Assembly: GCF_964340395.1 (NCBI RefSeq)
Contig: NC_135565.1
Span: forward strand, 11,174,242 to 11,238,241
Length of the DNA: 64,000 bases
Direction: 5' to 3'
DNA from: Glandiceps talaboti
Lineage: Eukaryota > Hemichordata > Enteropneusta > Spengelidae
In this document: one piece after another, positions 12,801-25,495 of the stretch
How positions within the stretch are numbered: the stretch's first letter is position 1
Layout of the letters: the number at the start of each line of letters is the position of its first letter
Made by a program: the position numbers and the translations under genes
The notes under the pieces: model-generated
The model's input: the letters and a program-made list of their open reading frames with translations, nothing else
Told to the model about the DNA's origin: nothing
Database searches by the model: none

Positions 12801-13166
12801 ACTACAACAACCTATTGTTTCATGATTATAAGAGTTTTGCCATGTAGCGCCATCGAAGTCGTTAAAAGGTCTTCTCCGATTCATTACAATATCTTTCCTC
12901 ATTTGTATTCCCTAATGTTTGCCAACTTGAAATGTCACTGTTTTCTATAAATTAAAAACCGTGTTATGACTATCAATTCATTATATCCAATGGGTCTCTC
13001 GAGCAACATTATAATCTAATTGAACGTCACTCAATTGTTAGTTTATGATTGTAATAATATAACAATGAGTGTAAACTAACCATTATCTTTCACTTTACTG
13101 TTCAATTTATTCTTGTAACACATACACACTCTTCTTCTCCTTCCCTTTCTTTATTCTCTTCTCACC

Positions 13167-13325
<159 letters not shown>

Positions 13326-13869
13326 TTTCTCTCCGATTACATGTGCGGTGTTAAGTATACACGAAATATTGTGTCAGATTTCGCCGTGAAAATTAGGTTC
13401 ACCCTTCAATTATTGATGAAGGTTAAGTGTAATATTGTAGTTCACACAGTGGATTGTTATTAAACGGTGTTTTTGTCTTCTACTGACAAAAGCAAAAGGA
13501 AACGGTCAAGGACATGGGCTTATCCGTCATTGATGCGTAGGGACATTACTTTTGATAAAATACCAGCTCCTCAACAAAGGTTCTATCTCTTTCCTTCTTT
13601 TAACTTAGCCTGAATAATTTTCATTTTAAAAATGCGAGAAATTTGCTTTTGAAATTATGTATTGCTGTATTGAGTAGTTATATATCCTGACAGGACATTC
13701 GTTTAGCCCTAGGTCAACCCAAACGTCGGCTCTTGGAAAAAACACCGTTAGATTATTTTCATGTAGTTCAGGGTATGAATCCAAAGTAAAACATCACCAG
13801 TTTAGTTTAATGACAGTATACGTATTTACTGTGTAATGAAATTACCTGTAACTAAAAGCATTATTCCAA

Positions 13870-13902
13870 GTACGTACGTACGTACATACATACATACATA
13901 CA

Positions 13903-13933
<31 letters not shown>

Positions 13934-14005
13934 TACGTACGTATGTATGTATGTATGTATGTATGTATGTATGTATGTATGTATGTATGTATATATGTAT
14001 GTATG

Positions 14006-14037
<32 letters not shown>

Positions 14038-14198
14038 CATGCGTGTATGTATGTGTGGATGTATGTATGTATGTATGTATGTATGTATGTATGTATGTAT
14101 GTATGTGTGGATGTATGTGTGTATGTATGTATGTATGTATGTATGTATGTATGTATGTACGTGTGTGTGTATGTGTGTGTGTGTGTTTGTGTGTGTGT
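13870..14198. repeat. Head-to-head microsatellite (CATA)n-(TATG)n
   Basis: (CATA)n at about 13885-13931 changes to (TATG)n from about 13941, around a short ACGTACGTA centre. The two halves are complementary and could form a long hairpin. A (TG)n run ends the array. Several open frames on both strands are artefacts. Confidence 0.95.
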
Positions 14199-14199
14199 A

Positions 14200-15118
14200 A
14201 TACATTCGTAAAAGTCAGCTATGTATACAAGTGTGCGACTAACAAAACATTGCCGTTTCATATAAGGTTTACCTCGAATATATAGTATTGTTTTCAGTGA
14301 ACCATTGGAAGCCGTTTTATATCAAGAAAATAATTGACTGAAACAGTGATAAAACTACCAGTATATTGATTCAGTGTAGTATCAACGGAAATCATCGTGC
14401 ACTTTGTTGTGGCGAATACACACATATGACGCCTGATAGTCTCCTCCTGACGTCACAGGCGTAAGAGAAACCCCCACGGAAGCTGATAATGCTTGTGGGC
14501 AAATACGGAATGGTAAAGATTTTGAAGACACCCTCATATGTATCAATTTCCCCCAGTCTGGTGTCAAGTAACTCACGATTAATCCAACATTTATACATGT
14601 GACCTCAATTATTCATGGAAGTGTTCAGATAGAGAACAAAGTTCATGCAATTTTACAACAGGGGTTTAACTTCACATAATGTCAAGCGGTGTATGAATCT
14701 GACACAAAATACAACACAACTTGGCCAAGTATTCCTATTATCCATTTTAAAGGGAAAAAAAATATCCTCACTGGTCACAGTTGTTTGCACTACTTCGACG
14801 AATCAATTCAGATAAGTATATTGATAGATCACTAATAAACACAGTGTTGGTGTTTTCCACAAAGTTTAGTACAGTCAGATCACAGTAGTATAGTGCCTCA
14901 ATTGTGCACGTTGTTACTGAAAGTTTCAGGTTTACAAATGTCAAATTTGGTGTCAGTTGCTGTTACGCCACATGCACCAATCTCCGTACAGACGAAGACA
15001 TATTTTTGTCAGCACTATTCATTATATTTATGTTAGTAGCTTGCGAAAAAATATTTATTTATGTATTCATCTATTTGTATCTATAAATAATCCAACAGTC
15101 GTTGCTTTATAACAGTGG
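14200..15118. other. No recognisable feature
   Basis: Minus-strand frames of 64 and 68 aa overlap at 14.38-14.60 kb in different frames, without motifs. No splice-bounded exon or repeat was recognised. Confidence 0.35.
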
Positions 15119-15119
15119 G

Positions 15120-15292
15120 AAGGTTCAGTGTTAGTGCAGGAGGAAATCGGAGTACCCGTTGTTCAGTAGAGTCAAACTGAACGACACTCTTCTTACTTAC
15201 AGCGTGGTAAATTTAATCAAACCACTGAGTGGGTTCAACCCGACGGCAGTGTAAGAGGCAAGTGGTTTAACCACTCGGCTACCGGCAACCCC
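15120..15292 (-). mobile_element. tRNA-derived SINE, copy 2
   Basis: The reverse complement carries TAGCCGAGTGGTTAAACCAC followed by CTTGCCTCTTAC and a slightly damaged B box (GGTTGAACC). Then comes the same body as the copy at 4.9 kb (CAGTTTGACTCTACTGAACA, GGTACTCCGATTTCCTCCTG, AACACTGAACC). Two independent copies in opposite orientations support a dispersed SINE family. Confidence 0.75.
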
Positions 15293-15494
15293 GACAGTAT
15301 GCAACCATAGTTAAACTTACAAGAACGGCAAACTAGAGAGCAAACTAGAGCACATCACAAATTGTAAACTCATCACATTACATCAGTACCACACTGACCT
15401 GTGCATGATAACCGCAATATGTTTTAGTAATATCAAGATAAAGTAGAAGATGAAAGTTGTGTGGAAAGCATAACGTAGGCAATATCATAATGAA

Positions 15495-16018
15495 TTGAAC
15501 CCATTGTCATGTTCCTCTTTTACTCTGCCGCTTGTCGGAAGTGTCCCAGACAGAATGTTACAATGTAACACTCACAGACATGGTTTGTTTGGCGGAGACA
15601 GGATATTACAAAGTAACTCTCACAGAAACGGTTTATTTGGTGGAGACAGCGTTTTGAATAACGTCTCTGATATTGTGTTTGTTGTCTTGGATAACATCGA
15701 ATTTCTTGTATTGAAAGTGTTGTGTTCGGAAATCTTGATTGACTGCCACTTTCGTGTTACACTATTGTTAAATTCATACAATTTCTACTACAGACTAGTG
15801 AATATGTACACCGGCTGTCACTTAAACGCTATTTTCAAGCATTGCATTGACTTTCCACAGAACTTTGATCTTCGTTGTAATTGGCAAGTGCTCACAAGTA
15901 TTCACTCATGTTTCATGGTTATGTTAACCATCTGCTCATCGTACGCCTATGTGCATGCGGCTTTATTTGTTAACACTGAATGTACACGCTCGTTCGCCGG
16001 TGTTATTAAAAGCAAGCT

Positions 16019-16076
<58 letters not shown>

Positions 16077-16106
16077 GAATTTCAAAATGACCCGGTAATG
16101 TTGTGA
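15495..16106 (+). other. 203-aa open frame, no ATG at its start, doubtful
   Basis: This is the longest frame here not dominated by microsatellite, but it opens at a TTG. It holds a roughly 50-base tandem duplication (protein echo HGLFGGD twice, near residues 29 and 47) and ends in poly-Leu from a (TTG)n run at 16017-16076. I see no signal peptide, domain or splice context. Chance is more likely than a gene, though an exon inside it cannot be excluded. Confidence 0.12.
16017..16076. repeat. (TTG)n trinucleotide repeat
   Basis: About 18 TTG units with one CTG interruption. Confidence 0.95.
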
Positions 16107-16744
16107 CCAGTATGGTCAATTCTCTACTTCAATGCATCAGATTAAATTCAATATAAATATAACTATACACATATATTTATGTATGTTGTATCGTTCAAAG
16201 TTGGACTGAAAACATTGTAATATGCACATTGAAATACGGACAATTGAAAACAATATTATAGAATTCAGCATGAACGAGTAAAATTTCACTATGACATATT
16301 GACAGGTTTCTCCTCAAAAACATACTTCACATTATTATTTCTGTTTCCGTCTATTTTGCTGTTTTGCACTTCTCTGTCTTTGAGGGCGTTTTTGAATCAT
16401 ATATCATTGTCATCTCGTGAGGCCAGGAACTTGACCTTTGAACTGATAGTATAAGACAATAAGTAAATGTATAAGTAAATCTGAAAACACCAATCATTTT
16501 GAGAACACTCCTACTACAGTGTCTTACACGTCTTGTAGTCTTCATCAAATCATAAACTATGAGTAATTTTGAAAGCAAAAGCACAGTTGCTTCGTACTTG
16601 TAGGATCATTATGGTCGTCACATTGTCTCACTCACTCACGGACAAGTATGCTTCGTCCATGAAAAAAGAAAAAGGTCAGGGTTTCAACCAATAGAGGGCG
16701 CTCAACACTAATTCTCAACAACTGAGCTTGTGATTTCCATGGGA

Positions 16745-17120
16745 TCATAGGGTGAAGGACAAATAATTAATTTTGTTTGTTGTGACCAGTGACGATTTTC
16801 CGGGTTTCTAATATTAGTTTCTCTACATTTTAAATAATTTTTTAAATATTGTTTCCTCTCCCTTTCCCCCTATTTTCTACTGTTATCACTGTCTTATCAG
16901 AATTTACCAACTTTGCATTAATTAACCGATTGCTAATCATAGAACAAAGTCAAGGGTTAATTGCCCAATTAACACATTGTGCAGTAAGTGTAAACATCTA
17001 CTGATCCGAATAATGACAGTAGGGTGAATAGATTGTCTGATTTTTCGTTGCACTATATATATTCTCCATCCGTGTATGGTATATTGCGGGCAAAGGCCAA
17101 TGCAAATTAGGTGGTCGCGT
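16745..17120 (+). repeat. Paralogous segment of 57.84-59.18 kb lacking the MULE-like insertion
   Basis: The order of short matches is the same as on either side of the element at 57966-58995. Shared segments include TTTCTAATAT, ATTGTTTCCTCTC, CTTATCAGA, GCCCAATTAACACATT and ATCTACTGATCCGA (CATCCACTGATCCGA in the other copy). Here the site reads ATTTTCTACTGTTATC without interruption. It may be an old segmental copy or a dispersed repeat. Confidence 0.6.
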
Positions 17121-17603
17121 GACGGCCATTTAAAAATCCCACATCCAAGGCCTAGCGAGGTTACCCTGTGTTTGATCGCAGATGTGTTTGACATTTCACA
17201 AGCGAAGAGCTGTAAGTCATATAATGAATATTGTGTACATAGGTAAACGCTAATAAATACATCTTATCACCCTTGGGATACAATATAACGATGTATTTGT
17301 TAGTCGTTCCATTGTTATTATCAGAATCTATGTACATTAATTTATACAAAGTGAATGAAACACTTCCTAAAATATCAGAAGTAATATGCGTCACGTACGT
17401 CAGTTTATAGTATTGTCATGACGTCATTATGACGTCATTGAATACATCTAAATTATTCACAAAGGCATTTAGATGTTAATGTATGATTGGTAATTAAAAA
17501 AACAAAATTTATAATTGGAAAAAAAACACAATTCATCAGGTACGGTTAGTTGTATTATTTACAACATCGTAACATATATAATATCACCTGACCTAGTTTC
17601 TCC

Positions 17604-17962
17604 TAAGGGCTAAAATAAAACTGTTTAGTTCCACTTACCCAACCCCCAACCCCTAGTTTTTCAAGCCGACCCTAAAGTTTTTTTTACGCATTGTAGAAAA
17701 AAAAATATAGCGAAAATTGTGAAGTCTCGCAAGAAACAGTGGATGCAGAAACTGACATCAACTTAAAGAGAAAATATAAAACTTTTCTTCCAATCTGCAA
17801 TGGCTGTACATCTAATGGGAAGAAACCAATAACACATAAACCATATGGAAAACAAAGGAACACATAACTCCCTGAACTAGACTATCACACATTAAAAAAA
17901 TCTGCCTATCCCACCTAATCTAAAATTGAGAGTAATCGGAACCACAAACAATTTTTTAGGCA
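17604..17962. mobile_element. MITE, family 2 (TGGTTCCG ends), copy 2, inverted
   Basis: Reverse-complement copy of the element at 3.87 kb. It shares GAAGTCTCGCAAGAAACAGT, TGACATCAACTTAAAGAG and AACCATATGGAAAACAAAGG in the opposite orientation. The outer ends are GGGCTAAAATAAAACTGTTT and ACAAACAATTTTTTAGGC. Confidence 0.7.
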
Positions 17963-18925
17963 TCAGTTTATTTTAATATACAAATGATTGTGTCAGTCTC
18001 GCACTTGAATACTATATTTAATACAATTCATGACTTCCAGTCTCATATAAACCAACAATGCTAATTAAGTAATAATATCTGTGTCCTAAATATATAATGT
18101 CCGTCCTTAGACTAACAGAATTAGAACAGGTTGAAAAGGCAAGAAATAAAAATAAATGTGTGTATCAGATAACATGGCCTCAGATAATAGTACAGGTAGG
18201 TAAGGATTTTATTTTATTCTATTTTATCTTATAAATTATATCTTATAAAAAGAAATATTATTTCGGACACAAAATGTCGGTCAGAATATCCCTTCTGTGA
18301 TAGTTTGATAAAATATGTACAGACATCGCCGGGGGAAGGAAAACAGACGTAAATGAAGGTCAGGAATTTTTGTTTTTAATGCTTAAAATGTTCAGGGTCG
18401 GAAGCTTAATGCTTAAAAAAAAGTTTGGGTACATTACCAGGTCTTATTTTACATATAATGTTTTGCGCCCTCTATTGACGATACGATCAGGTGAATTGTT
18501 CGTTGTGTGTAATTGTAATGTTCAGCTAAACTCCTTGCGTGAAAGTACCAAGTAGTTGAACGTGTTATTGTAACCTAAGAAGAGTTGGCCAAAATGTACA
18601 TATGAATTACATGAAATAAAAGGGGGGGGGGGTAGGGTGTACCAATATGTTAATAAATATCTTTGGTTTGATAAAAGCGTGGTCTCAAAACAAACGGCTG
18701 TGAAAAGGCGACGTTGAGAACGTTGAGAAAGTCATCGAATAATCAAATAGAAAAAGTGAAAGTCGTCGGCCAATAAACAGTTCGAATGTACGGCCATACT
18801 AGTATATCGAGTCTGGCAGTTTCCATTTATCTTAGTATATTGAGTTTGGCAGTTGCCATTTATTTTCCATTTATCTTGCACAATAGTTACGTAGCTGAAG
18901 AACTATATGGATATGTTGCTTTGTT

Positions 18926-19056
<131 letters not shown>

Positions 19057-19189
19057 GAGTTGTCTCATGATCGCACTATGCGTGAAACTCCGAGTTACAA
19101 CCAAGAAAGAGTTCCAGTACTACCAAAACTATTACGCTCTGCCACTGCGGTATGGAGCACTGTCTTAGCAGATTGATACTCACCGAGTT

Positions 19190-19190
19190 A

Positions 19191-19278
<88 letters not shown>
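19190..19278. repeat. (AT)n microsatellite
   Basis: About 90 bases of TA dinucleotide, separated from the array at 18.93 kb by 135 bases of unique sequence that I could not assign. Confidence 0.95.
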
Positions 19279-19281
<3 letters not shown>

Positions 19282-20620
19282 TCAAAGTATCAAACTTGTA
19301 GAAGAGAGTGCTCGATTTTTATTGAAATAAATACGAAAATATTGATTTTTATTGTAATTCAATTAAAAGAACAACTTAAAAATGAGGTAAAGTAGTTATT
19401 TTGTTATGAAAAGATGAAATGTAAAATTATAAAATTCATTTCATAACTCAGGCTACTATTAATATCCCACATGTCTCATCAACATCAAAGTCAATCTATA
19501 AATGACTCTCACAGGATCTGCAAAATTAGTGTTGTCGGTCCTTTGAGCATACAATGCAGATAGCATCAATCTCTCTTCTTTGTTCCCCATTAACTATCAC
19601 ATTACATAATATTAATTGCAATAAAATTGAGACAATCAGAAAATGAACTCATAGCAAATTTTGGCATATAGATACCCACGTGTTTCAACATCGTTACCAT
19701 GTTAACGAACATGACTGTCCGGTGATACTTCTTATTTGTACATATTAATTTATGGTAATTAGCTATATGATCTGATAAAATAATTTAATAAAGGTAATTT
19801 GCAGCTAATTTCAAAAGTAGCTGGTACAAACGATGAAGTAGGTGGGGAGTTGAGCCACCGACCGTATGAGGAGTGGGGGTGGGGTTAGCTCTCGTCCTTG
19901 GAGTTTCTCTGAAAAATTCAAAAAATAAAAGTATACTTTCCGGTGATGTTTTAACATGTTAAGCTGTTAAGAAATATCGTCTCCTGATCGCAATTGAATT
20001 TGAATGTAGAAAAAAAAAATTCTCACAGTATAATATTTTATGTCATACAATTCTGAAAAAAAAAAATCAATTATTATAATTCAAGGTATACCAGGTCAGT
20101 AATTTGAAATACGTACACAATAACGAAACTCTTCAACACTTTTTAGTAAAGACTCGTTGTCATAACAGTAATATTTCTTACAAATCCAGCATTTCTATTG
20201 TTTTTACTATTGTTCTCACTTATTCATTCATTGACAAGTGACCCCAGAATCACACTGTACCCCTTTCTAACATGTCATGGCTGATCGATCATTCTTAAAT
20301 GGAAGAGAAACTCTCAGCTTTGGTGCAGCAGGGTCACTGCTGGGCCAAATTTTGAGACAGATTTTACCTCCACTGACACACTACAGCTACTGCTCAATGG
20401 ACGAAAGAAAGATCTGGTGCCTTGTAGCTATGTTAGGTCTGTTCTATTCGTTTCTCTATTAAACTTCACATCTTTCCGTCTGAATGTAACTTTGTAATGA
20501 GTAGTACCCTGGGTATCATAAATAATGTTTTCAAATTGTAGACTATATCTTTTCCCTTTGTATTTTGTATTACAAATTGAATATTTGCTTAGGATATTCT
20601 CATATTCCAGCTACTTTTTC
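19279..20620. other. No recognisable feature
   Basis: AT-rich DNA. A 61-aa plus frame at 20277 has no recognised motif or splice context. I annotate nothing here. Confidence 0.35.
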
Positions 20621-20633
20621 GTCTGAAAACTCT

Positions 20634-21293
20634 ATGCGGGTAGGTTCGTGGTTATGTTTGGTGGGTGGTTAGATTGCTTGTGGATGTATACTGGTCGATC
20701 GTTTGGTTTTGGGTAGGGGTAGTGTTTTCCAGTGTTTAAGTCGAGTGTGATGTCCAGGAAATTCGTTATTTTCTGATTGGTTTGGGTGGTGATTTTAACG
20801 CCAAGTTCCTGAAATTTTGTATTCATGTGTTTCCTAATTTAATCAACTTTTCTTCCCGAGGTGTTATGCAGGACAGCTAGACCATCGTCTCTGTATAGGC
20901 CGATGTTTTCTTTCTTGTGCGTTTTAGCAAGGGTGTTCAGGATGTATATAGATGCCGACCAGTTCGCATATTTCGGCTCCGTCGTAGCTGCCCATTGTTA
21001 CGTCGAATAGGTCTGCGCTGTGTTTCTTTGTCCAGGGGGTGCCTCTGTCGAATAGTAAGGATTTTCTGGAGTGGAGGATAATGTCGATGTCTTCTGTTGA
21101 AATTTCTGCATGTTCTTTGGCGAAGGTTATGGCTTTGTGTAGGAGGTCTGCTGATATTGACGGGTAGAAGTCTACGATGTTGAATGTAATGAAAGTAAGC
21201 TTGTCTTTTTCCTCCAGTTTGTTGACCTTTGTTGCATATTTTACGGTGTTGTTGATCCTGTCCATTATTCTTTTGCTTACGAACCTACCCGCA
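20634..21293 (-). pseudogene. Penelope-like reverse transcriptase segment, inverted 5' part of copy 1
   Basis: On the minus strand the translation carries RT landmarks in order: VDFYPSIS (acidic motif), MGSYDGAEICELVG, then YRDDG (catalytic motif, near 20880-20905) and TNFLDITLDL. Stops and frame changes interrupt it, for example between the frame ending near 20924 and the one starting at 20826. Its 3' end (coding TNLPA) lies at the outer left edge. The next part of the same element starts with TNLPA on the opposite strand at 21278. The segment is dead and inverted relative to its own downstream half. Confidence 0.75.
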
Positions 21294-22105
21294 TCGATAA
21301 GCAGACGTTTATCCACCATTTCGCACGATGCCGAAATATTCAAACAGTCAGCACCATTGTACTACAACGCACTGAAGGACAGCGGTTCCACTGAGAAAAT
21401 ATCTGCACTAATAACCCACAAGCAACTAGAAAAAGAACCCGCCAGCGTAACATCATCTGGTTCAACCCACCATTCAGCACTAACGTCAGAACAAGCATTG
21501 GGGGAACAAAGAAATCAACCCTACACAAGGTCTTCAACCAAAACACAATGAAAGTCAATTACAGCTGCATGCCAAACGTCGCCAACATCATCAAAACACA
21601 TAACAACAAAATCGCGAACAACAATACAACGACCAAAGAGAAATTCTGCAACTGCCGAAATGAGAGCACATGCCCAGGAAAGCTGCCTGACCGCCAGCAT
21701 AATCTACAACGCAGAAGTAAAAAGAGAGGAATGCAACCAACCCCCAAACTGTACATCGGCCTGACTGAATATGCCTTCAAACAAAGATACAATAACCACA
21801 ACCAAACCTTCAGACACGAAAAATACGCAAACAGCACTGGACTTTCGAAGTACGTCTGGCAGCTGAAAAGAGATAAAAAAAAACCGTTCAAAGTAGACTG
21901 ATCTATATCACAGAGAGCACGCGCATACAGTAATGAAACCAAACGGTGCGACCTCTGCCTAACTGAAAAAAACTCTGCATCCTCAACGCCGACAAACAAA
22001 CACTTCTCAACAAAAAATCTGAACTCATCTCAAAGTGCCGACACGAAAACAAGTTCTACATAGCGAACTTCAAAAGTAACACAAATCTGACAAATCTGAA
22101 GACTC
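21278..22105 (+). pseudogene. Penelope-like element copy 1, linker and GIY-YIG endonuclease part
   Basis: The plus strand continues the element after TNLPA: DAEIFKQSAPLYYNALKDSG, then in another frame NIIWFNPPFSTNV and VNYSCMPNVANIIKTHN. A Cys-rich stretch follows (FCNCRNESTCPG), then the nuclease-like LYIGLTEYAFKQRYNNH and LSKYVWQLKR. A stop codon at 21899 stands where Trp is expected, and an A-run near 21965 shifts the frame before NADKQTLLNKKSEL and CRHENKFY. PLEs combine an RT with a GIY-YIG endonuclease; this copy cannot produce either. Confidence 0.75.
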
Positions 22106-22766
22106 CTTGTATGCATAGAAACAATACACAATCAACTTTATATTGAAAGTACACGACAATCAGTTTAATGATTCTTGAGAAACAATCACGGCAGTTTGAT
22201 CATAAAATTCAATAAGGGGCAATTAAATTGACTTTCTTATAAGAATTTGGTTGCAAGAAAGTTCATCAGCTGGTAACGGAGAACAGGATCTTTATGATAG
22301 TTTTTCTTAAATTCAAGATGGTGGCCACAGACCAGACCACGCCGTGTATCATCACCTAAGAACAGTTAGGGTACACAGTATCAAAAGAATCAGCAAACCA
22401 AGTTTTCGAAGTTTCTAGAGAAAGTTGTTAAGAAACACCTTTCAATTTACAATACCGGAGAGAGAAGCTGAGCGTAAAATAAAGATATGGAGGAAATTAT
22501 ACAAAGAAATGGGGGAGGGGACCTCAGTTGCAATCACAATTACATAGGTATTGACAACACATAATAATCGTAAATGTTCTCTAGAATCTGCAAGTATATC
22601 ATTACGAGTGGTATATATCTTTGCCCCCCCCAAAAAAAACAACAACAAAAAACAAAAAAACTAACAAAAAAAACACACACAAAAACAAAACAAAACAACA
22701 AACAAACAATGGGATACAAACGTCTTTCTCGCCTTCTTTGAGCCTGAATATATCTCTCGCCCTTCC

Positions 22767-22770
<4 letters not shown>
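22106..22770. other. No recognisable gene; A-rich tract at the right edge
   Basis: Nothing coding is supported. Near 22626-22710 there is an A-rich AAAC/CAAA stretch of low complexity that leads into the microsatellite cluster. Confidence 0.4.
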
Positions 22771-22800
<30 letters not shown>

Positions 22801-23143
22801 GGAAATATACATGTATGTATGTATGGATGGATGGATGGGTGTGTGTGTTTGTATGTATGTATGTATGTATGTATGTATGTATGTATGTATGTATGTATGT
22901 ATGGATGGATGGATGGATGGATGGATGGATGGGTGTGTGTGTTTGTATGTATGTATGTATGTATGTATGTATGTATGTATGGATGGATGGATGGATGGAT
23001 GGATGGATGGGTGTGTGTGTTTGTATGTATGTATGTATGTATGTATGTATGTATGTATGTATGTATGCATGAATGTATGTATGTATGTATGTATGTACGT
23101 GTGTGTGTGCGTGCATGTGTATGAATGAATGAATGAATGAATA
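22768..23143. repeat. Microsatellite cluster with higher-order repeats
   Basis: (CTGT)n at 22768-22800, then blocks of (TATG)n, (GATG)n and GGGTGTGTGTGTTTG. The three-part block recurs near 22835, 22930 and 23010 as a higher-order unit. (GAAT)n follows at 23122-23142. The 167-225-aa frames on both strands are read-through. Confidence 0.95.
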
Positions 23144-23913
23144 AATATGTAGGGCGTCACATTGCATAGACAATGTTTTAACTTATCAATGAGTCTTAAT
23201 GAGACACACACGATCAATCATATAGTACCGCTAAATGTATTGTTGATTTTCAAGCTTTTGTTAGCTTTTACAAAAATACAAAAGAGTACATATGAATTAT
23301 AGTTTCAATTATTGATGTCATCAACATCTCACTCAAGGTTTTGGATGCAGTGTCATGCCACTAAATAAGGTGATCATGAACGGTTTGATTTATTCTCCAA
23401 CGTTACATCAAAGCAGTATTCATATATCGCCATGTTCATTGATGAGCTACACTTGTAATTGTTAGCAAAAATTGAAAATATTCCAGACTAATCAAATATC
23501 AGTGGAAAAAGATTATTAATCCTACAGAACAATACTTTCATCTACAACAAAACTAACCAGATGATCTAAGTCACACACCGTTTAAATTTGTAACAAAATG
23601 GACGAACTTATATTTACGCTCATCATTATCTTGCGTCAACCCCCCCCCCCCTACTGTTATCACGTTAAATTATCCATACTTAGCTCGTTTTCTAACAAAC
23701 ACTTTTCAATCTGCTGTGGACATATCTGTGAAGAATGTAAACTTAGACAGTAAAAAGCCAACTTAAGTAAATGTAAAACACACTTCCCAAACACATACCA
23801 AATTCAACGTTGTATTTTATACATTTTCAGCTTACATATATAGATGCTCACTGAAGTTGACTGATTGAATAGAAGTGATAATAATATGTGTGTATATATC
23901 TTATTATAGTAAT

Positions 23914-23930
23914 ATGTATGTATGTATGTA

Positions 23931-23961
<31 letters not shown>

Positions 23962-23978
23962 TGTATGTATGTATGTAT
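23914..23978. repeat. (TATG)n microsatellite with degenerate tail
   Basis: TATG units followed by about 120 bases of decayed units around 'TATGATAGTAATATGTCTGT'-like motifs (to about 24090). Confidence 0.9.
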
Positions 23979-24671
23979 CTTATGATAGTAATATGTCTGT
24001 TTGTATGTACCTCATGATAGCAATATGTCTAAATGTATCCTGTGATGTCTGTACGTATCTTATGATACTAATGTGTCTGTATATGTATCTTATGAAACCA
24101 TTTTGTCTTGTCCCTTGGTAATTTGCAGTTCGTGTTTTAAACGTATAGATAATCATAAGATGGGTTTTATTTTCAGTCTAGAAATTCAAACACACTCGTG
24201 GGTGAAAGTGTCCTTTTGAACGACGCTGAGATAGATGACAAACATATATCATTTATCACTTTATTAATACATTTGTAAACGATTTTGGATTGCTATTGTA
24301 TTAATGTCGTTTAGTCAATTGCACGTGGGAAATAAAGTGTTTTCGAATGCCAGAAATCATTTCTGAAATGAGAAAATTGTCATTATTAAAGAAGGTATCC
24401 AATACAAGTAGCCTTCGGAATAGAATTATAATTAGAAACGAATGAACATCCTTTTATAATTAATTATTGACAATCGCCTTGATTATCCGCTATATATAAG
24501 ATAATAATTCAGTATTATGTACTAGGTACATTCACGATTCGCGCTACATTAAAAGGTAAGTTATTTTTTACGAACAGATACTTTTTCTAACCTCTTTCGT
24601 ATTTCTCAATAACTTTTCGACTTTTCACTTCGCCGCTGACGTCTATCTGTCTCTCGATCAGTCCATCTGTG

Positions 24672-25495
24672 TTTACATCTGTTATCAGGGAATGCTTTGA
24701 ACGTCTCATCTTACTCCATATAAGGTCCGTACTGCTAAGAACTATTGAGCCATATCAGTTGTACACCGTGCCAACCGCTCCCGGACCGTTGATCCCTGGC
24801 AAAATCACTCAGTATAAACTCATCTGGATATAGTAAGCATAATTCTTATGTGTGAATAATCTCTGTCGATTTCAGCTCGCGATCGGCATTTATACAATAC
24901 TCTTGAAGTTAGTCATAAAGCTGTCCGATCTAGGAACTAGTTCTTCTACGTGCAAATGTGTGTAAAAAATGTTTGCATGATAGATAACAATTTAATTAAA
25001 AATAACGACCCCTTTCCTTCTTCAATAGTTGTGCATACGGGCGCTCCTCAAGGTAGTTTTATTATAAGTCCTTTCGATTATTGTATTCTCATTATACCTA
25101 TGATGGTACCCCTTTTTAAGATGTTATTTTTAAGATTGCCGATGACACCATTGTCATAGGTTAAACCACTGGTAACAACGCGTCTACAATATAATAATAA
25201 CATAAATTGTAAATTTAAGTAAATAATGTCATCTTGAACTCAATTTAATGTAACCAAAACCAAAGTTACTATTGTCGACTTTCGTAGACTCGTATCGCGA
25301 TCGTGGAAGCGAATTTGAAATGTCAGTATTTTCAAATTCCTTGGTATTCAACTTTCACATCGTAGGTCTCGGCAAACGTATACTGAACACCGTGTGAATA
25401 ATCCCAACAACGTCCTTATTTTCTGAGGAGTTTAAAGAAATTTGTAATGAATCGTTACGGTAGTATTTTACTAACGAACTGTCATAGAGGGTACT
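24672..25495 (+). pseudogene. Dead CR1/Jockey-type LINE reverse transcriptase fragment
   Basis: Scattered in-order motifs across frames: ECFERLILLHIRSV and EPYQ near 24690-24755; SDLGTSSSTCK near 24925; SSIVVHTGAPQGS near 25020-25060; KIADDTIVIG with the RT active-site ADD at about 25135-25160; then TKTKVTIVDFRR near 25255 and IFKFLGIQL near 25330; and FLRSLKKF near 25420. This is the usual order for a non-LTR RT, with stops and frameshifts throughout. No 5' end, ORF1 or poly(A) tail was identified. Confidence 0.65.

Noticed and set aside
15495-16106. 203-aa open frame as a protein gene
   Set aside because: It has no ATG at the start, a tandem nucleotide duplication and poly-Leu from (TTG)n. 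No domain or splice evidence supports it.
20277-20462. 61-aa frame next to the Penelope copy 1
   Set aside because: It does not resemble any RT or GIY-YIG part and has no splice or promoter context.
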